From NCBI GenBank assembly GCA_900596015.1, contig UVIF01000001.1, positions 638,513 to 702,512 of the forward strand: a stretch of 64,000 nucleotides of DNA, read 5' to 3'. The DNA is from Pseudomonas viridiflava (GTDB lineage: Bacteria; Pseudomonadota; Gammaproteobacteria; Pseudomonadales; Pseudomonadaceae). Shown piece after piece: positions 35,875-47,838 of this stretch. Numbering within the stretch: position 1 is the first letter of the stretch; each line of letters starts with the position of its first letter. Under the pieces are notes generated by a model. That model searched no databases, was not told the DNA's origin, and worked only from the letters and a program-made list of their open reading frames with translations. Made by a program: the position numbers and the translations under genes.

Positions 35875-38800
35875 ATGAATACACACCACGACACCCCACT
35901 GGCGATCAACACGCCTTTACTTCCCAAGGGTGGCGGCGCCATCCAGAGCATCGGCAAGGGCTGGGGCTCGGTGGGCGCCAGCGGCGCTGCTTCGTTCAGC
36001 ATCGCGCTGCCGCTGTCACCGGGCCGCGGCGCCACCCCACAACTGGGCCTGAACTACAGCAGCGGCGCCGGTAACGGCTCCTGCGGCATGGGCTGGGGCC
36101 TGAGCCGCGAGAGCATCGCCCGGCGCACGCAAAAAGGCGTACCGGGCTACACCGCCGATGACGAGATGGTCGGCCCCGGCGGCGATGTCCTGCTGCCCGA
36201 GCGCAATGCCCAGGGTGCCATCGTCAGCACCACCGTTCATACCTTTCGCGGCCAGGCGCTGGGCGCCAGTTACCGAGTGACTCGACACTTCCCCAGGGTC
36301 GAAGGCAGCTTCGCGCGTATCGAACGCTGGCAGCTGGACGATGCCGACGCCGGCTTCTGGCTGGTGCATGGCGGCGATGGCGGTCTGCATCTTTATGGCA
36401 AACGCGCCCGTGCACGCGTCTTCCCAGCCCACGCGCCGCAGCAGGTCGCAGAATGGCTGCTGGAAGAATCAGTCACCCCCAGCGGCGATCACATCCTCTA
36501 TGAGTACCGCGCCGAAGACGGTATCGGCCTTGCTGTGGACGATGACCGCGACCACAGCGCCCAGCGCTACCTGAGCCGCGTGCGTTACGGCAACCTCAGT
36601 GCCCATGCAGCGCTTTACCTGTGGGATGAAAACAGCCTGCCAGAGCATTGGCATTTCGATCTGGTGCTGGACTATGGCGAACGCGCCGTCGAGCAAGGCA
36701 GCGTCCCCACCTACGCCGCCAGCCAGCCTTGGCCGCTGCGGCCCGACCCCATTGCCAACTTCGCCTACGGTTTCGAACTGCGCACGTTGCGCCGATGCCA
36801 TCAGGTGCTGATGTTCCATCGGTTCGACGAACTGGGCAGCGCGCCCGTGCTGGTCAACCGCTTGTGGCTGGAATATCGCCAGTGTCACGGTTACAGCCTG
36901 CTCACAGCCGCCATCGCTCAGGCCTGTGAAGGCACTGAAATGGTCGAACAGCCGCCGCTGGAATTTCGCTACGAGCACTTCAGCTTCGAAGATGGCCGTT
37001 ACCGCGAGTTCGAGCCGATGCCGGGCCTCGATGATGGCCAGGCCTATCAGTTGGTCGACCTCTACGGCGAGGGCCTGCCTGGCGTGCTCTACCGCCAGGA
37101 TGACAGCTGGCTCTACCGGGAACCGGTACGCGCCCCCTCCCAGCAAGACCCCGATGCAGTGACCTACGCAGCGTGGCAGCAACTGCCCAGGCAACCGGTG
37201 GCCGATGCGCGCAAACCCGCTCGCCAGTTCCTCAGCGACCTGACCGGCGACGGCCGCCTGGATTGGATCGTCGCCCAGCCTGGGTACAGCGGTTTCTTCA
37301 CCTTGGGCAACGATCGAGCCTGGTCCAATTTCCATCCGTTCGATGCCTTTCCATTGGAGTTCTTCAATGCCGAAGGGCAGATGGCCGACCTCGTTGGCGA
37401 TGGCCTGCGCGACTTCGCGATGATCGGCAGCCGCAGCGTGCGGCTGTACCCCAGCGCGCGCGACAAAGGCTTTGCCCTGCCCCGTGACATTGCCCACGCA
37501 GACGACGCGCTGCCATTGGCCAGCAACAGCCAGCATGAGTTGGTGGCGTTCAGCGACGTACTGGGCAGTGGTCAACAACACTTGATCCGTATTCGTCACG
37601 ACGAGCTGCGCTGCTGGCCCAACCTGGGCCGCGGCATGTTCGGCAAGAGTTTCAAGATGGCCAGCCTGCCGTTTGTCTTCGGTGAGTTCGATGCTTCGCG
37701 GGTACGCCTGGCCGACCTGGATGGCTCCGGCGCCGCGGACTTGATCTACCTGAGCAGCGAGCATGCGCAGGTGTTCCTGAACCAGAGCGGCAATGGCTTC
37801 GCCGAACCGGTGGTGCAGGCCTGGCCCCAGGGCCTGCGCTACGACAACAGCTGGCAGGTCAGTGTCGCCGACCTGCAAGGGCTGGGCTGTTCGAGCCTGG
37901 TGATCAGCGTGCCGCACCTGCCGGGGCAGCATTGGCGGCTGGATTTCACCTCGGGTCGCAAGCCCTACCTGCTGCTGGGTTCGAACAACAACATGGGCGC
38001 CGACACCCAGGCCCGCTACCGCAGTTCGGCACAGGAATGGCTGGATGAAAAAGCCGAACAGCTGGCCGCAGGGCTCGCGCCGGTTGCCGAGCTGCCGTTT
38101 GCGGTGCATGTGGTGGTGTGCCAAACCCAGCACGACGAGATCACCGGCAATACCTTGAGCCAACGTGTGCAGTATCGCCGCGGCCATTACGATGGCCGCG
38201 AGCGCGAGATGCGTGGCTTCGGCCTGGTGATCGCCACGGACTCCGAAGCTGCTTCGGCCAGTGCCGAGTCGACCTCGCCAGGCCTGTTGACCAAGACTTG
38301 GTACCACACTGGCCGAGCGGTGGATGAAGCCCTGCATGGCATCGCCGAGCATGACCCGCAGGCGAGGACGCTGGGTCCGATCCTGCTGCTGCGCCACGAC
38401 GCCCAGACCGGTAATGACAGCATCGTCACAGAGCGGGACGAAGACTTGCACCATGACATGGCCCGGGCGCTCAGCGGTCAGGTGCTGCGCACCGAAGTGT
38501 TCGGCCTGGACGGTCAAGCCTGCGCGGCGGTGCCTTATTCGGTGCAAATACAGCGCCCTGCCCTGCGCCTGCTGCAGCCGCGCAGCGCCCAGCAGCGTTA
38601 CGCCACCCTGCTGCCCATGACGCTGGAAACCCTGAGCTACCAGTACGAGCGTATCGCCGACGACCCGCAATGCAGCCACGCCGTGCAACTGCGCGCCGAT
38701 GCGTTCGGCGCAGTGACCCACGCGGTCAGCATCGCCTATGCCCGGCGCAAGCACGAGATCGACACCCCACCCTACAGCGATGAACACGAGCGGACCTGGT

Positions 38801-40311
38801 GGCGAGACGCATTCGACCCGGCCCAGCATCGCTATTACTTCAGCGAAAGCCGCGCCCAGGCCATTCACCTGGCCGATGACCCGCAGTACCGGCGCTTGCA
38901 CCTGCCCTACCGAGCGCGTGGCAATGCCTGGTCGCTGCCCAAGGCCGACGTGACACTGGCCCAGCTCAGCTACGAAGCGCTGCTGCGCGAAGATGGTTTG
39001 CTGGGTAACGCGGCGCCTCGGACCCTGACCGCCTTGAGCATGCAACGCTATCAAGGGTGCAGCGACGGCAGCGCCAGTTTTCTCGCCCTGCCCGACTTCG
39101 CCGAGGCGGCCGAGCTGGATGAAGCGGCGCTGCAAGCCTATGCAGAGGTGTTGGAACCGCAGGCGCTGGACGCCAAGCTGGTGGAACTGGGTTATCAAAC
39201 CATGCCGGCGTTTCTGCCCGACGAGCCGGGCCGCGTGCTGTGGTCGGTGCGCCAGGGGTATGCCACCTACGGTGATGCCCAGGCGTTCTACAAGGTCCAG
39301 GCCTATCGGCAGAGCCCGGCGGTGGGTGAAACACGGGTGCAATACGATGCCTACCAGTTGCTGCCGGTGAAGGTGATTGCCGCCGATGGCTGCACCACCC
39401 AGGCGCTGTACGACTACCGGCACCTGCAGCCGCTGCAGGTGATCGACCCCAACGACAACCGCCAGCAAGCCAGTTACGACGCCTTCGGGCGCTTGTCGCT
39501 GAGCAGCTTCTTCGGCACCGAGATGGGCGAGCCGGTGGGCTTTGCACCGTTGCAGGGCCAGACCATGGCCGGCAGCATTGCCGAAGCGATTGCCGACAAC
39601 GCCGCCGGCCTGGGCGACTGGGCCATGGCCTATATCCATGAAAGCGATACCTGGATGGGCGAGCTGCCCGCCTTTGGCGTGACCGACAGCTATGCGCTGG
39701 GCGAGCAGGTAGCAGCCGGTCGCGTGACCCTGAGTGGGCAGTTGCGTGCCTGCGCTCGCCAGGGATGGCAGCAGGGCCTGCTGGCCGACGCAGTCGCCGA
39801 GACCCTGGCGCCACTGGCCAGCTACCCTCGCCAGCCGGTGCGCGTGGCCGTGTTCCAGGCCGATCGCTACCCCGGCGACCCCGAGCGCCAGGTGCGCATG
39901 AGCATCGAGAGTTTCGACGGCTTCGGGCGCAACCTGCAAAGCAAGCAGCGGGTCGAGCCCGGCATGGCTCACCAAGTGGACGATGACGGCATGCTGCTGG
40001 CCAATGATGCCCATGCCGATCCGCGCTGGCGGGTCAGCCAGCGCGTGGAGTACGACACCAAGGGACAGGTGATTCGTGTGTACCGGCCGTACTTCGCCAA
40101 CAGTGATCGCTATATCGATGACGCCAGCCATCGCGATGCCGAGCACAGCTATCACGACCTGCAGCGCTATGACGCCCTGGGACGGCCGACCGAAACCTGG
40201 ACTGCGGCCGGCTGGTTGCGCCGCCAGCGCCATAACCCTTGGTACAGCATCAGCGAAGACGAGAACGACACGGCCGAGGAGGTGCTGGCAATGCGCGCTG
40301 CCAACGTTTGA
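35875..40311 (+). CDS. toxin complex TcB component (TcaC/TcdB-like)
   Basis: A 1478-residue protein, the usual length for a stand-alone TcB. Residues 1-~330 are an SpvB domain (PLLPKGGGAIQSIGKGW, SFSIALPLSPGRG, LNYSSGAGNG). A beta-propeller with FG-GAP-like acidic loops follows at residues 455 (DLTGDGRLDW), 505 (DLVGDGLRDF) and 614 (DLDGSGAADL). TcB mid-N and mid-C domains come next, then the start of an RHS-like shell (YDALGRPTETW). TcB closes the TcA channel and, with TcC, forms the cocoon holding the toxic enzyme. No TcC gene follows; the frame ends cleanly and nrdA comes next. Confidence 0.88.
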   Translation: MNTHHDTPLAINTPLLPKGGGAIQSIGKGWGSVGASGAASFSIALPLSPGRGATPQLGLNYSSGAGNGSCGMGWGLSRESIARRTQKGVPGYTADDEMVGPGGDVLLPERNAQGAIVSTTVHTFRGQALGASYRVTRHFPRVEGSFARIERWQLDDADAGFWLVHGGDGGLHLYGKRARARVFPAHAPQQVAEWLLEESVTPSGDHILYEYRAEDGIGLAVDDDRDHSAQRYLSRVRYGNLSAHAALYLWDENSLPEHWHFDLVLDYGERAVEQGSVPTYAASQPWPLRPDPIANFAYGFELRTLRRCHQVLMFHRFDELGSAPVLVNRLWLEYRQCHGYSLLTAAIAQACEGTEMVEQPPLEFRYEHFSFEDGRYREFEPMPGLDDGQAYQLVDLYGEGLPGVLYRQDDSWLYREPVRAPSQQDPDAVTYAAWQQLPRQPVADARKPARQFLSDLTGDGRLDWIVAQPGYSGFFTLGNDRAWSNFHPFDAFPLEFFNAEGQMADLVGDGLRDFAMIGSRSVRLYPSARDKGFALPRDIAHADDALPLASNSQHELVAFSDVLGSGQQHLIRIRHDELRCWPNLGRGMFGKSFKMASLPFVFGEFDASRVRLADLDGSGAADLIYLSSEHAQVFLNQSGNGFAEPVVQAWPQGLRYDNSWQVSVADLQGLGCSSLVISVPHLPGQHWRLDFTSGRKPYLLLGSNNNMGADTQARYRSSAQEWLDEKAEQLAAGLAPVAELPFAVHVVVCQTQHDEITGNTLSQRVQYRRGHYDGREREMRGFGLVIATDSEAASASAESTSPGLLTKTWYHTGRAVDEALHGIAEHDPQARTLGPILLLRHDAQTGNDSIVTERDEDLHHDMARALSGQVLRTEVFGLDGQACAAVPYSVQIQRPALRLLQPRSAQQRYATLLPMTLETLSYQYERIADDPQCSHAVQLRADAFGAVTHAVSIAYARRKHEIDTPPYSDEHERTWWRDAFDPAQHRYYFSESRAQAIHLADDPQYRRLHLPYRARGNAWSLPKADVTLAQLSYEALLREDGLLGNAAPRTLTALSMQRYQGCSDGSASFLALPDFAEAAELDEAALQAYAEVLEPQALDAKLVELGYQTMPAFLPDEPGRVLWSVRQGYATYGDAQAFYKVQAYRQSPAVGETRVQYDAYQLLPVKVIAADGCTTQALYDYRHLQPLQVIDPNDNRQQASYDAFGRLSLSSFFGTEMGEPVGFAPLQGQTMAGSIAEAIADNAAGLGDWAMAYIHESDTWMGELPAFGVTDSYALGEQVAAGRVTLSGQLRACARQGWQQGLLADAVAETLAPLASYPRQPVRVAVFQADRYPGDPERQVRMSIESFDGFGRNLQSKQRVEPGMAHQVDDDGMLLANDAHADPRWRVSQRVEYDTKGQVIRVYRPYFANSDRYIDDASHRDAEHSYHDLQRYDALGRPTETWTAAGWLRRQRHNPWYSISEDENDTAEEVLAMRAANV

Positions 40312-40519
40312 TACCTGCCGCCGCTAGCCCGGCGGCCGCCCCCTCCCGGGAGCGGCATCTCAATAACCTGTCAGACTCGCAATAAGGGCGTCGCGCGCGG
40401 CGCCCGGTGAGCGATTCTTCGCCACCGGGCGCGTCGTGATGTTACTCAAAAGTCCGGAGACAAACGGTCATTGTGCCTCCAGTCCAGACGCTGCGCGGGC
40501 TCAGGCAGCTAACTGCACA

Positions 40520-40539
40520 TTACCCACAACTTATCCACA
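40520..40539 (+). promoter_or_regulatory. two DnaA-box-like sites upstream of nrdA
   Basis: TTATCCACA at 40531-40539 is an exact consensus DnaA box, preceded by TTACCCACA (one mismatch) at 40520-40528 in the same orientation, 11 bp start to start. DnaA control of nrdAB is established in E. coli; its role here is inferred from sequence. Confidence 0.65.
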
Positions 40540-40566
40540 GCAAGCAACTTGCAATCCGCATCACGA

Positions 40567-40613
40567 CCGCATTATCTTGTATGGCCGGCGCCGTAAAACA
40601 CTACATGTAGCGT
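40567..40613 (+). promoter_or_regulatory. pair of NrdR-type boxes upstream of nrdA
   Basis: ACACTACATGTAGCGT at 40598-40613 is close to the palindromic NrdR box ACACWATATNTWGTGT. A weaker copy, CCGCATTATCTTGTAT, starts at 40567, exactly 31 bp upstream, the three-turn spacing typical of NrdR box pairs. NrdR is the ATP/dATP-sensing repressor of ribonucleotide reductase genes. Confidence 0.75.
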
Positions 40614-40692
40614 TTTGACCAAAAAACCAACCACAAGTCTATGCAGGAACTCAAGTCCCTGCGGCGTGCTTTTTCTGTGTTTTTCGCTTGCG

Positions 40693-40731
40693 AATTTTTG
40701 GTCTACCGTCATCAACCGACGACCAAAAATT
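40693..40731. promoter_or_regulatory. inverted repeat in the nrdA leader
   Basis: AATTTTTGGTC (40693-40703) and GACCAAAAATT (40721-40731) are perfect 11-bp inverted arms around a 17-nt loop, about 115 bases before the nrdA start. GACCAAAAA also occurs at 40617-40625. Could be an operator or an RNA hairpin; function unknown. Confidence 0.55.
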
Positions 40732-40846
40732 TCTGCTCTTTCCTACATTCCAGCGTTGGAGGCCACAGCCTTCCGCGGACAGTTTTCAATGACGGACCCA
40801 ATGATTGGAGCGCCGTCAATTTTATGAACGTGGAGATACTCACCCC

Positions 40847-43732
<2,886 letters not shown>

Positions 43733-43752
43733 GCGCTGACGGCTAGACCCTG

Positions 43753-43788
43753 AAGCCCGCCTCACGGTAACGTGAAGCGGGCTTTTTT
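43753..43788 (+). terminator. terminator of nrdA
   Basis: AAGCCCGCCTCACG (43753-43766) pairs with CGTGAAGCGGGCTT (43771-43784) around a short loop, running into TTTTTT. It lies about 20 bases after the nrdA stop. Confidence 0.93.
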
Positions 43789-43895
43789 GTGCTCGGCGCG
43801 TGAATGCTGTTCGCACATCCCGAAACACCGCACGCGGAACCTTCCCAACGGTTACCCGTCAACCCCTCGAACCCACTCTCGGATTGGTCACCACC

Positions 43896-44237
43896 ATGAA
43901 AACCACCGTTGCCCTGCTCCTGGCCTGTATGGCCGCCCCAGCCTTTGCCGCCGAAATGTCGCACAGCAACAGCGAGATGACGCCGATGCAGCACGAATAC
44001 ATGATGAGCATGGAGACCATGCAGAAATCCATGCACGAAGGCGGCATGGAAACCGACGCCGACGTGGCGTTCGCCAAAGGCATGCTGGCCCACCACAAGG
44101 CCGCACTGGACATGGCCAGGATCGAGTTGAAATACGGCAAGGATGCGGAAATGCGCAAGCTGGCCGAAGACATCATCAAGGCCCAGCAGGCGGAAATCGA
44201 TCAGATGGAGACATGGGTCAAGAAGCATCAGAAGTGA
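43896..44237 (+). CDS. DUF305 family periplasmic protein
   Basis: A 113-residue exported protein: signal peptide MKTTVALLLACMAAPAFA, then a Met/His-rich stretch (MSHSNSEMTPMQHEYMMSMETMQ) and the family motif FAKGMLAHHKAALDMARIEL. DUF305 proteins are often found with copper genes, and the Met/His content fits metal binding, but no metal-handling neighbours are present. The ATG at 43896 is chosen for the signal peptide; the ribosome site is poor. Confidence 0.85.
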   Translation: MKTTVALLLACMAAPAFAAEMSHSNSEMTPMQHEYMMSMETMQKSMHEGGMETDADVAFAKGMLAHHKAALDMARIELKYGKDAEMRKLAEDIIKAQQAEIDQMETWVKKHQK

Positions 44238-44323
44238 TTCGAAAGCTCGGCCGGTAGCGCCGGCCATTTCGATGTAAGCTTTCAATCCTCCCCGCTCGAA
44301 CCCCATCTTCAAGGAGTCCGCCC

Positions 44324-45151
44324 ATGAGCAACCGCCAAAGCGAGATCGCCGCCGCCCTGGCCGTGGTCCCCCCGTTCGCCGACGACCACGCCATCGACCA
44401 GGAAATAGAACGCCGCAAGGCGTTCATCAAGCAGTGCCTGACTACGGCCGGCTTGAAGGTCCTGGTGCTGGGCATCAGCGGCGGGGTCGATTCGCTCACG
44501 GCCGGACGCCTGGCACAGCTGGCCATCGAAGAACTGCGCGAGAGCACGGGTGAAACCGACTACCGATTCATCGCAGTGCGCCTGCCCTACAACGTCCAGC
44601 ACGACGAGGACGACGCCGCCGCCTCGTTGCGCTTCATCAAGGCGGATGTCGAAGAAACCGTCAACATCGCCAGTGCCGTGCAGGGCCTGGCTCAGCAGAC
44701 CACCCAGCTGCATGAGCTGAGCGACGCTCGCCGCGATTTCGTCATGGGCAACGTCAAGGCGCGGATCCGCATGGTTGCGCAGTACACCATTGCCAATGCC
44801 AACAATGGCCTGGTGATCGGCACCGACCACGCCGCCGAGGCCGTCATGGGCTTCTTCACCAAATTCGGTGACGGGGCGTGCGACCTCGCGCCGCTCAGCG
44901 GGCTGGTGAAAAACCAGGTGCGCGCCATCGCCCGCCGCCTCGGGGCACCGGACAATCTGGTGATGAAAGTGCCAACGGCCGACCTCGAAGAACTGCGGCC
45001 CGGCAAGCCGGACGAAGACGCCCATGGCGTGAGCTACCAGCAGATCGATGCGTTCCTGCACGGCGAGCCGGTGGGCGACGAAGCCTACGCGATTATCGTC
45101 AAGGCGTACGACCAGACGCATCACAAACGTGTGCTGCCGTTTTCGCCTTGA
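44324..45151 (+). CDS. nadE: NH3-dependent NAD+ synthetase
   Basis: Final step of NAD synthesis, amidating deaminoNAD with ammonia. The 275-residue protein has the PP-loop SGGVDS ([18 protein letters not shown]), [30 protein letters not shown], and the closing TEL-like [15 protein letters not shown] block. There is no glutaminase domain, so it is the short ammonia-dependent type. AAGGAG is in front of the ATG. Confidence 0.96.
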   Translation: MSNRQSEIAAALAVVPPFADDHAIDQEIERRKAFIKQCLTTAGLKVLVLGISGGVDSLTAGRLAQLAIEELRESTGETDYRFIAVRLPYNVQHDEDDAAASLRFIKADVEETVNIASAVQGLAQQTTQLHELSDARRDFVMGNVKARIRMVAQYTIANANNGLVIGTDHAAEAVMGFFTKFGDGACDLAPLSGLVKNQVRAIARRLGAPDNLVMKVPTADLEELRPGKPDEDAHGVSYQQIDAFLHGEPVGDEAYAIIVKAYDQTHHKRVLPFSP

Positions 45152-45205
45152 TTTCCCTTCAATGTGCGGTCGATCATCCGAGCAGGTCAGGGAGATCAAC
45201 CCACA

Positions 45206-46108
45206 ATGAAATTGCATCAACTGCGCGCACTGGTCTGTATTCATGAAACCGGGAGCCTGCAAGACGCCTCGCACGTACTGCACCTGACGCAATCGGCATT
45301 GAGCCGGGCGATGAAGGAACTGGAACATGAACTGGGAGTGACGCTTCTGGTTCGTTCCAACAAAGGCATGAGCCTGACCGAGCATGGCCAGCGCATGCTG
45401 ACCCACGCCCGCCAGGCGCTGGAAAGCGTACGGCGAGCGCGTCAGGAAATCGAAGACATGAAGGGTCTGACGGTGAGTGAGGTCACCTTGGGCGTGACGC
45501 CCGTCACGGCCTTGCTGCCGCCGCTGCAACAGACCCTCCTGCGCTTCCAGCAAACCTGTCCAGACACCGCGCTGAAGGTACTGGAAATGCGCCCCGCCCA
45601 GCTGCTGCAGCATCTGCGCGACGGCCTGCTGGACTTTGCCCTGACTTCCCAAGTGCCGAGCCATGCCGTAGGGCTGGACTGGCAGCCGCTGTGTCGCATT
45701 CCCGGCAGTGTGGCAGTGCGCAAGGATCACCCGCTACGCAATGTCAAATCGCTGCGGCTGTTGCAGCAAGCCCAATGGATCAGTGTCGACCCGCTCGCAG
45801 ACAGCCAATCCCAGTTCAATCAACTGTTCACCGCAAGTGCGCTTGGCCGCCCGCCCAAGGTGTTCGAGTGCACCGCAATGAATCTGGCGCTGAAGATGCT
45901 GATCGAAAGCGATGCAGTGATGGTGGTGAGCGAAAGCGCGCTCGGACCGTGCTGGGCCGGCATGACCGACATGGGCCACTACCTGCACACCCTGCAACTG
46001 CAGGAATCGGTCCCCGATTTCTCGGTCAATGTCGTGTGTGTGAACCAGGCCTACCTGACGAGGACCGCGAGCGTGCTGTTCAGTCAACTGCAGGCCAGCT
46101 TTGCATGA
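45206..46108 (+). CDS. LysR family transcriptional regulator
   Basis: A 300-residue regulator with an N-terminal winged helix-turn-helix (ALVCIHETGSLQDASHVLHLTQSALSRAMKELE; wing with RSNKGMSLTEHG) and a periplasmic-binding-like effector domain. GGGAG precedes the ATG. It lies 54 bp after nadE and 393 bp before an MHS transporter and M20 peptidase gene in the same orientation, which are its likely targets. The effector cannot be named. Confidence 0.9.
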   Translation: MKLHQLRALVCIHETGSLQDASHVLHLTQSALSRAMKELEHELGVTLLVRSNKGMSLTEHGQRMLTHARQALESVRRARQEIEDMKGLTVSEVTLGVTPVTALLPPLQQTLLRFQQTCPDTALKVLEMRPAQLLQHLRDGLLDFALTSQVPSHAVGLDWQPLCRIPGSVAVRKDHPLRNVKSLRLLQQAQWISVDPLADSQSQFNQLFTASALGRPPKVFECTAMNLALKMLIESDAVMVVSESALGPCWAGMTDMGHYLHTLQLQESVPDFSVNVVCVNQAYLTRTASVLFSQLQASFA

Positions 46109-46501
46109 ACGGCAATCAGTGCCAAAGCCACACTCGGCGAGCGTCCAAAAAGACTTTTTTCGACCCCCGGACTTGAGCGATGCTCAACCCCTTGCAAAGC
46201 GTGCAATCGATATCGCTCTGAATTGCTCGATATCGCTCGAAGCCCGAGCCAGAGCCTTTACCTGATTGACCAGACGGTCTGAGCATCTTCTTGACGACCG
46301 TCAAGGGTTACTCACATTCCCATCTCGTGTCACTCATTCGGATTGTTCTGGGTCAGTCCTTCCCCATTCGCCCCTGGCCTCGATATCGACAGCCAACCCC
46401 ATCGAAACCAACCGATAAGCCCTTGATTAAATGTGATGTGCAGTGGGTGAGCCCATCCCCGACACTGGCCCGCACCACGATTCCGGGTACAGGCCTCAGC
46501 C
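46109..46501. other. gene-free region between LysR gene and transporter gene
   Basis: 393 bases without a plausible gene. The notable content is a pair of identical 12-mers (46207-46218 and 46227-46238) described separately. No terminator after the LysR gene is evident. Confidence 0.7.
46207..46238. promoter_or_regulatory. two palindromic operator-like repeats
   Basis: TCGATATCGCTC occurs at 46207-46218 and again at 46227-46238, 20 bp apart (about two helical turns). Each copy contains the palindrome CGATATCG. The arrangement suggests two sites on one DNA face for a dimeric regulator, possibly the adjacent LysR protein. Confidence 0.5.
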
Positions 46502-47803
46502 ATGAAGAGCACTCTTTCCAGCGACTCCCTTCTCACCGCCAGCGATGCAACGACCACGCCGCGGCCAAACAAGATGCGCCGGGTCATCATCGCGTCTTCT
46601 CTGGGTAATGGCTTGGAGATCTATGACTTCACGGTGTACAGCTTTTTCGCCGTCATCATCGGTCAGTTGTTCTTTCCTGGCTCCTCACCCATGGCCTCGC
46701 TGCTCATGTCTCTGGCGACATTTGCCGTCGGCTTCGTCATGCGGCCCTTGGGTGCGTTGCTCATCGGTCGAGTCGCTGACCGCCGAGGGCGCAAGGCCGC
46801 GCTGTCGCTGACCATTGCCCTGATGACGGTAGGTACCGGAATCATTGCCTTCACACCGACCTACGCCAGTATCGGCATCAGTGCCAGTGTCTTGCTGGTG
46901 ATCGCCCGACTGCTGCAGGGGCTGTCGGTCGGCGGTGAAGTGGGTTGCGCGTCGGCGTTCATGATGGAGTCGGGCCGAACCGACAACCGTTGCTTCGTGG
47001 TCAGTTGGCAGGGCGCCAGTCAAGGCGCTGCGGCACTGCTGGGTGCGGGCACGGGCTTGCTGCTGACCAGTAGTCTCAGCGAGGAGTCGTTGCTCGATTG
47101 GGGCTGGCGAGTCCCCTTCGTGATCGGCCTGCTGATCGGCCCGGTCGGCTGGTTCATCCGTCAGCACCTGGATGAAACCCATACCGCCACCGCCGATACA
47201 CCCTCGCTGGGGCAATTGCTCAAGGGGCAGAGCCGCACCCTGCTGCTGGGTATTGCCTGGATGTCGGCGACCACCGTGACCATGTACATGGTGGTCTATT
47301 ACATGCCCACCTACCTGACCCAGACACTTGGCCGCCCGCAGAGCCTGGGGTTTGCGCTGGTCGGCCTGGCCAGCGCCCTGCTCGTCGTGATCACGCCGAT
47401 CGCCGGCCGTTATGCCGACGGTTTCATCCGTCGCAAGCCGTTGCTTTATGGAATTTCCTGGATGGCACTGCTGACGGTTTACCCGGCATTCATGCTCTTG
47501 AGCCACGAGAACATTCTGCTTTGCATCGTGGCCATCATCCTGTTGATTCTGCCGATGGCAATCGGACTGGCGCCGAGCATGGCCATGCTGCTCGAAGCAT
47601 TCCCACGGCAACAGCGGGTGACCGGAATGTCGATCATCTACAGCGTCAGCGTGACGCTGTTCGGCGGATTTTCTCCGCTGCTGGTGACCTGGCTGATCAA
47701 CGTCACCGGCAACCCACTGACCCCGGCGCTGTACCTGGTGGCCACCGTAGCGCTCAGCCTGTGCGCCCTGCGTCTGCTGCCAGAGCACCCCGGCCGCGAC
47801 TGA
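46502..47803 (+). CDS. MFS transporter, metabolite:H+ symporter (MHS) type
   Basis: A 433-residue inner-membrane protein with about twelve hydrophobic segments. It has the MHS/ProP-ShiA signatures: ASSLGNGLEIYDFTVYSFFA at the first helix, RPLGALLIGRVADRRGRKAAL in the loop after helix 2, and RLLQGLSVGGEVG. Substrates of this subfamily are small organic acids, betaines or similar. It is followed after 35 bp by an M20 amidohydrolase gene, so uptake of an amide-type compound and its hydrolysis is a reasonable inference. Confidence 0.9.
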   Translation: MKSTLSSDSLLTASDATTTPRPNKMRRVIIASSLGNGLEIYDFTVYSFFAVIIGQLFFPGSSPMASLLMSLATFAVGFVMRPLGALLIGRVADRRGRKAALSLTIALMTVGTGIIAFTPTYASIGISASVLLVIARLLQGLSVGGEVGCASAFMMESGRTDNRCFVVSWQGASQGAAALLGAGTGLLLTSSLSEESLLDWGWRVPFVIGLLIGPVGWFIRQHLDETHTATADTPSLGQLLKGQSRTLLLGIAWMSATTVTMYMVVYYMPTYLTQTLGRPQSLGFALVGLASALLVVITPIAGRYADGFIRRKPLLYGISWMALLTVYPAFMLLSHENILLCIVAIILLILPMAIGLAPSMAMLLEAFPRQQRVTGMSIIYSVSVTLFGGFSPLLVTWLINVTGNPLTPALYLVATVALSLCALRLLPEHPGRD

Positions 47804-47838
47804 CCGCTCAATACACTGCACCACAGAGGAAAATGCCC

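Larger units (their letters stand above)
40312..40846. other. gene-free region: Tc 3' flank and nrdA leader
   Basis: No credible gene in these 535 bases. The first ~200 are the GC-rich downstream flank of the TcB gene, with small inverted repeats but no T-run terminator and no recognisable TcC remnant. The rest is the nrdA control region, AT-richer than its surroundings, listed separately below. Confidence 0.8.

Noticed and set aside
36469..40233. Long antisense open frame of 1254 codons opposite the TcB gene
   Set aside because: Shadow frame of a high-GC gene; the sense strand has clear Tc domains and the antisense product resembles no family.
40312..40500. Remnant of a TcC gene
   Set aside because: No RHS repeats or core motif in any frame; the sequence is short GC-rich non-coding DNA.
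40520..40613. Replication origin, because of DnaA boxes
   Set aside because: Only two boxes, no cluster, no AT-rich unwinding element, and no dnaA/gidA/parAB genes nearby; control of nrdA explains them better.
47521..47838. Longer N-terminus for the M20 hydrolase inside the transporter gene
   Set aside because: It would overlap most of the last quarter of the MFS gene in another frame; the ATG at 47839 has a well-placed AGAGGA.
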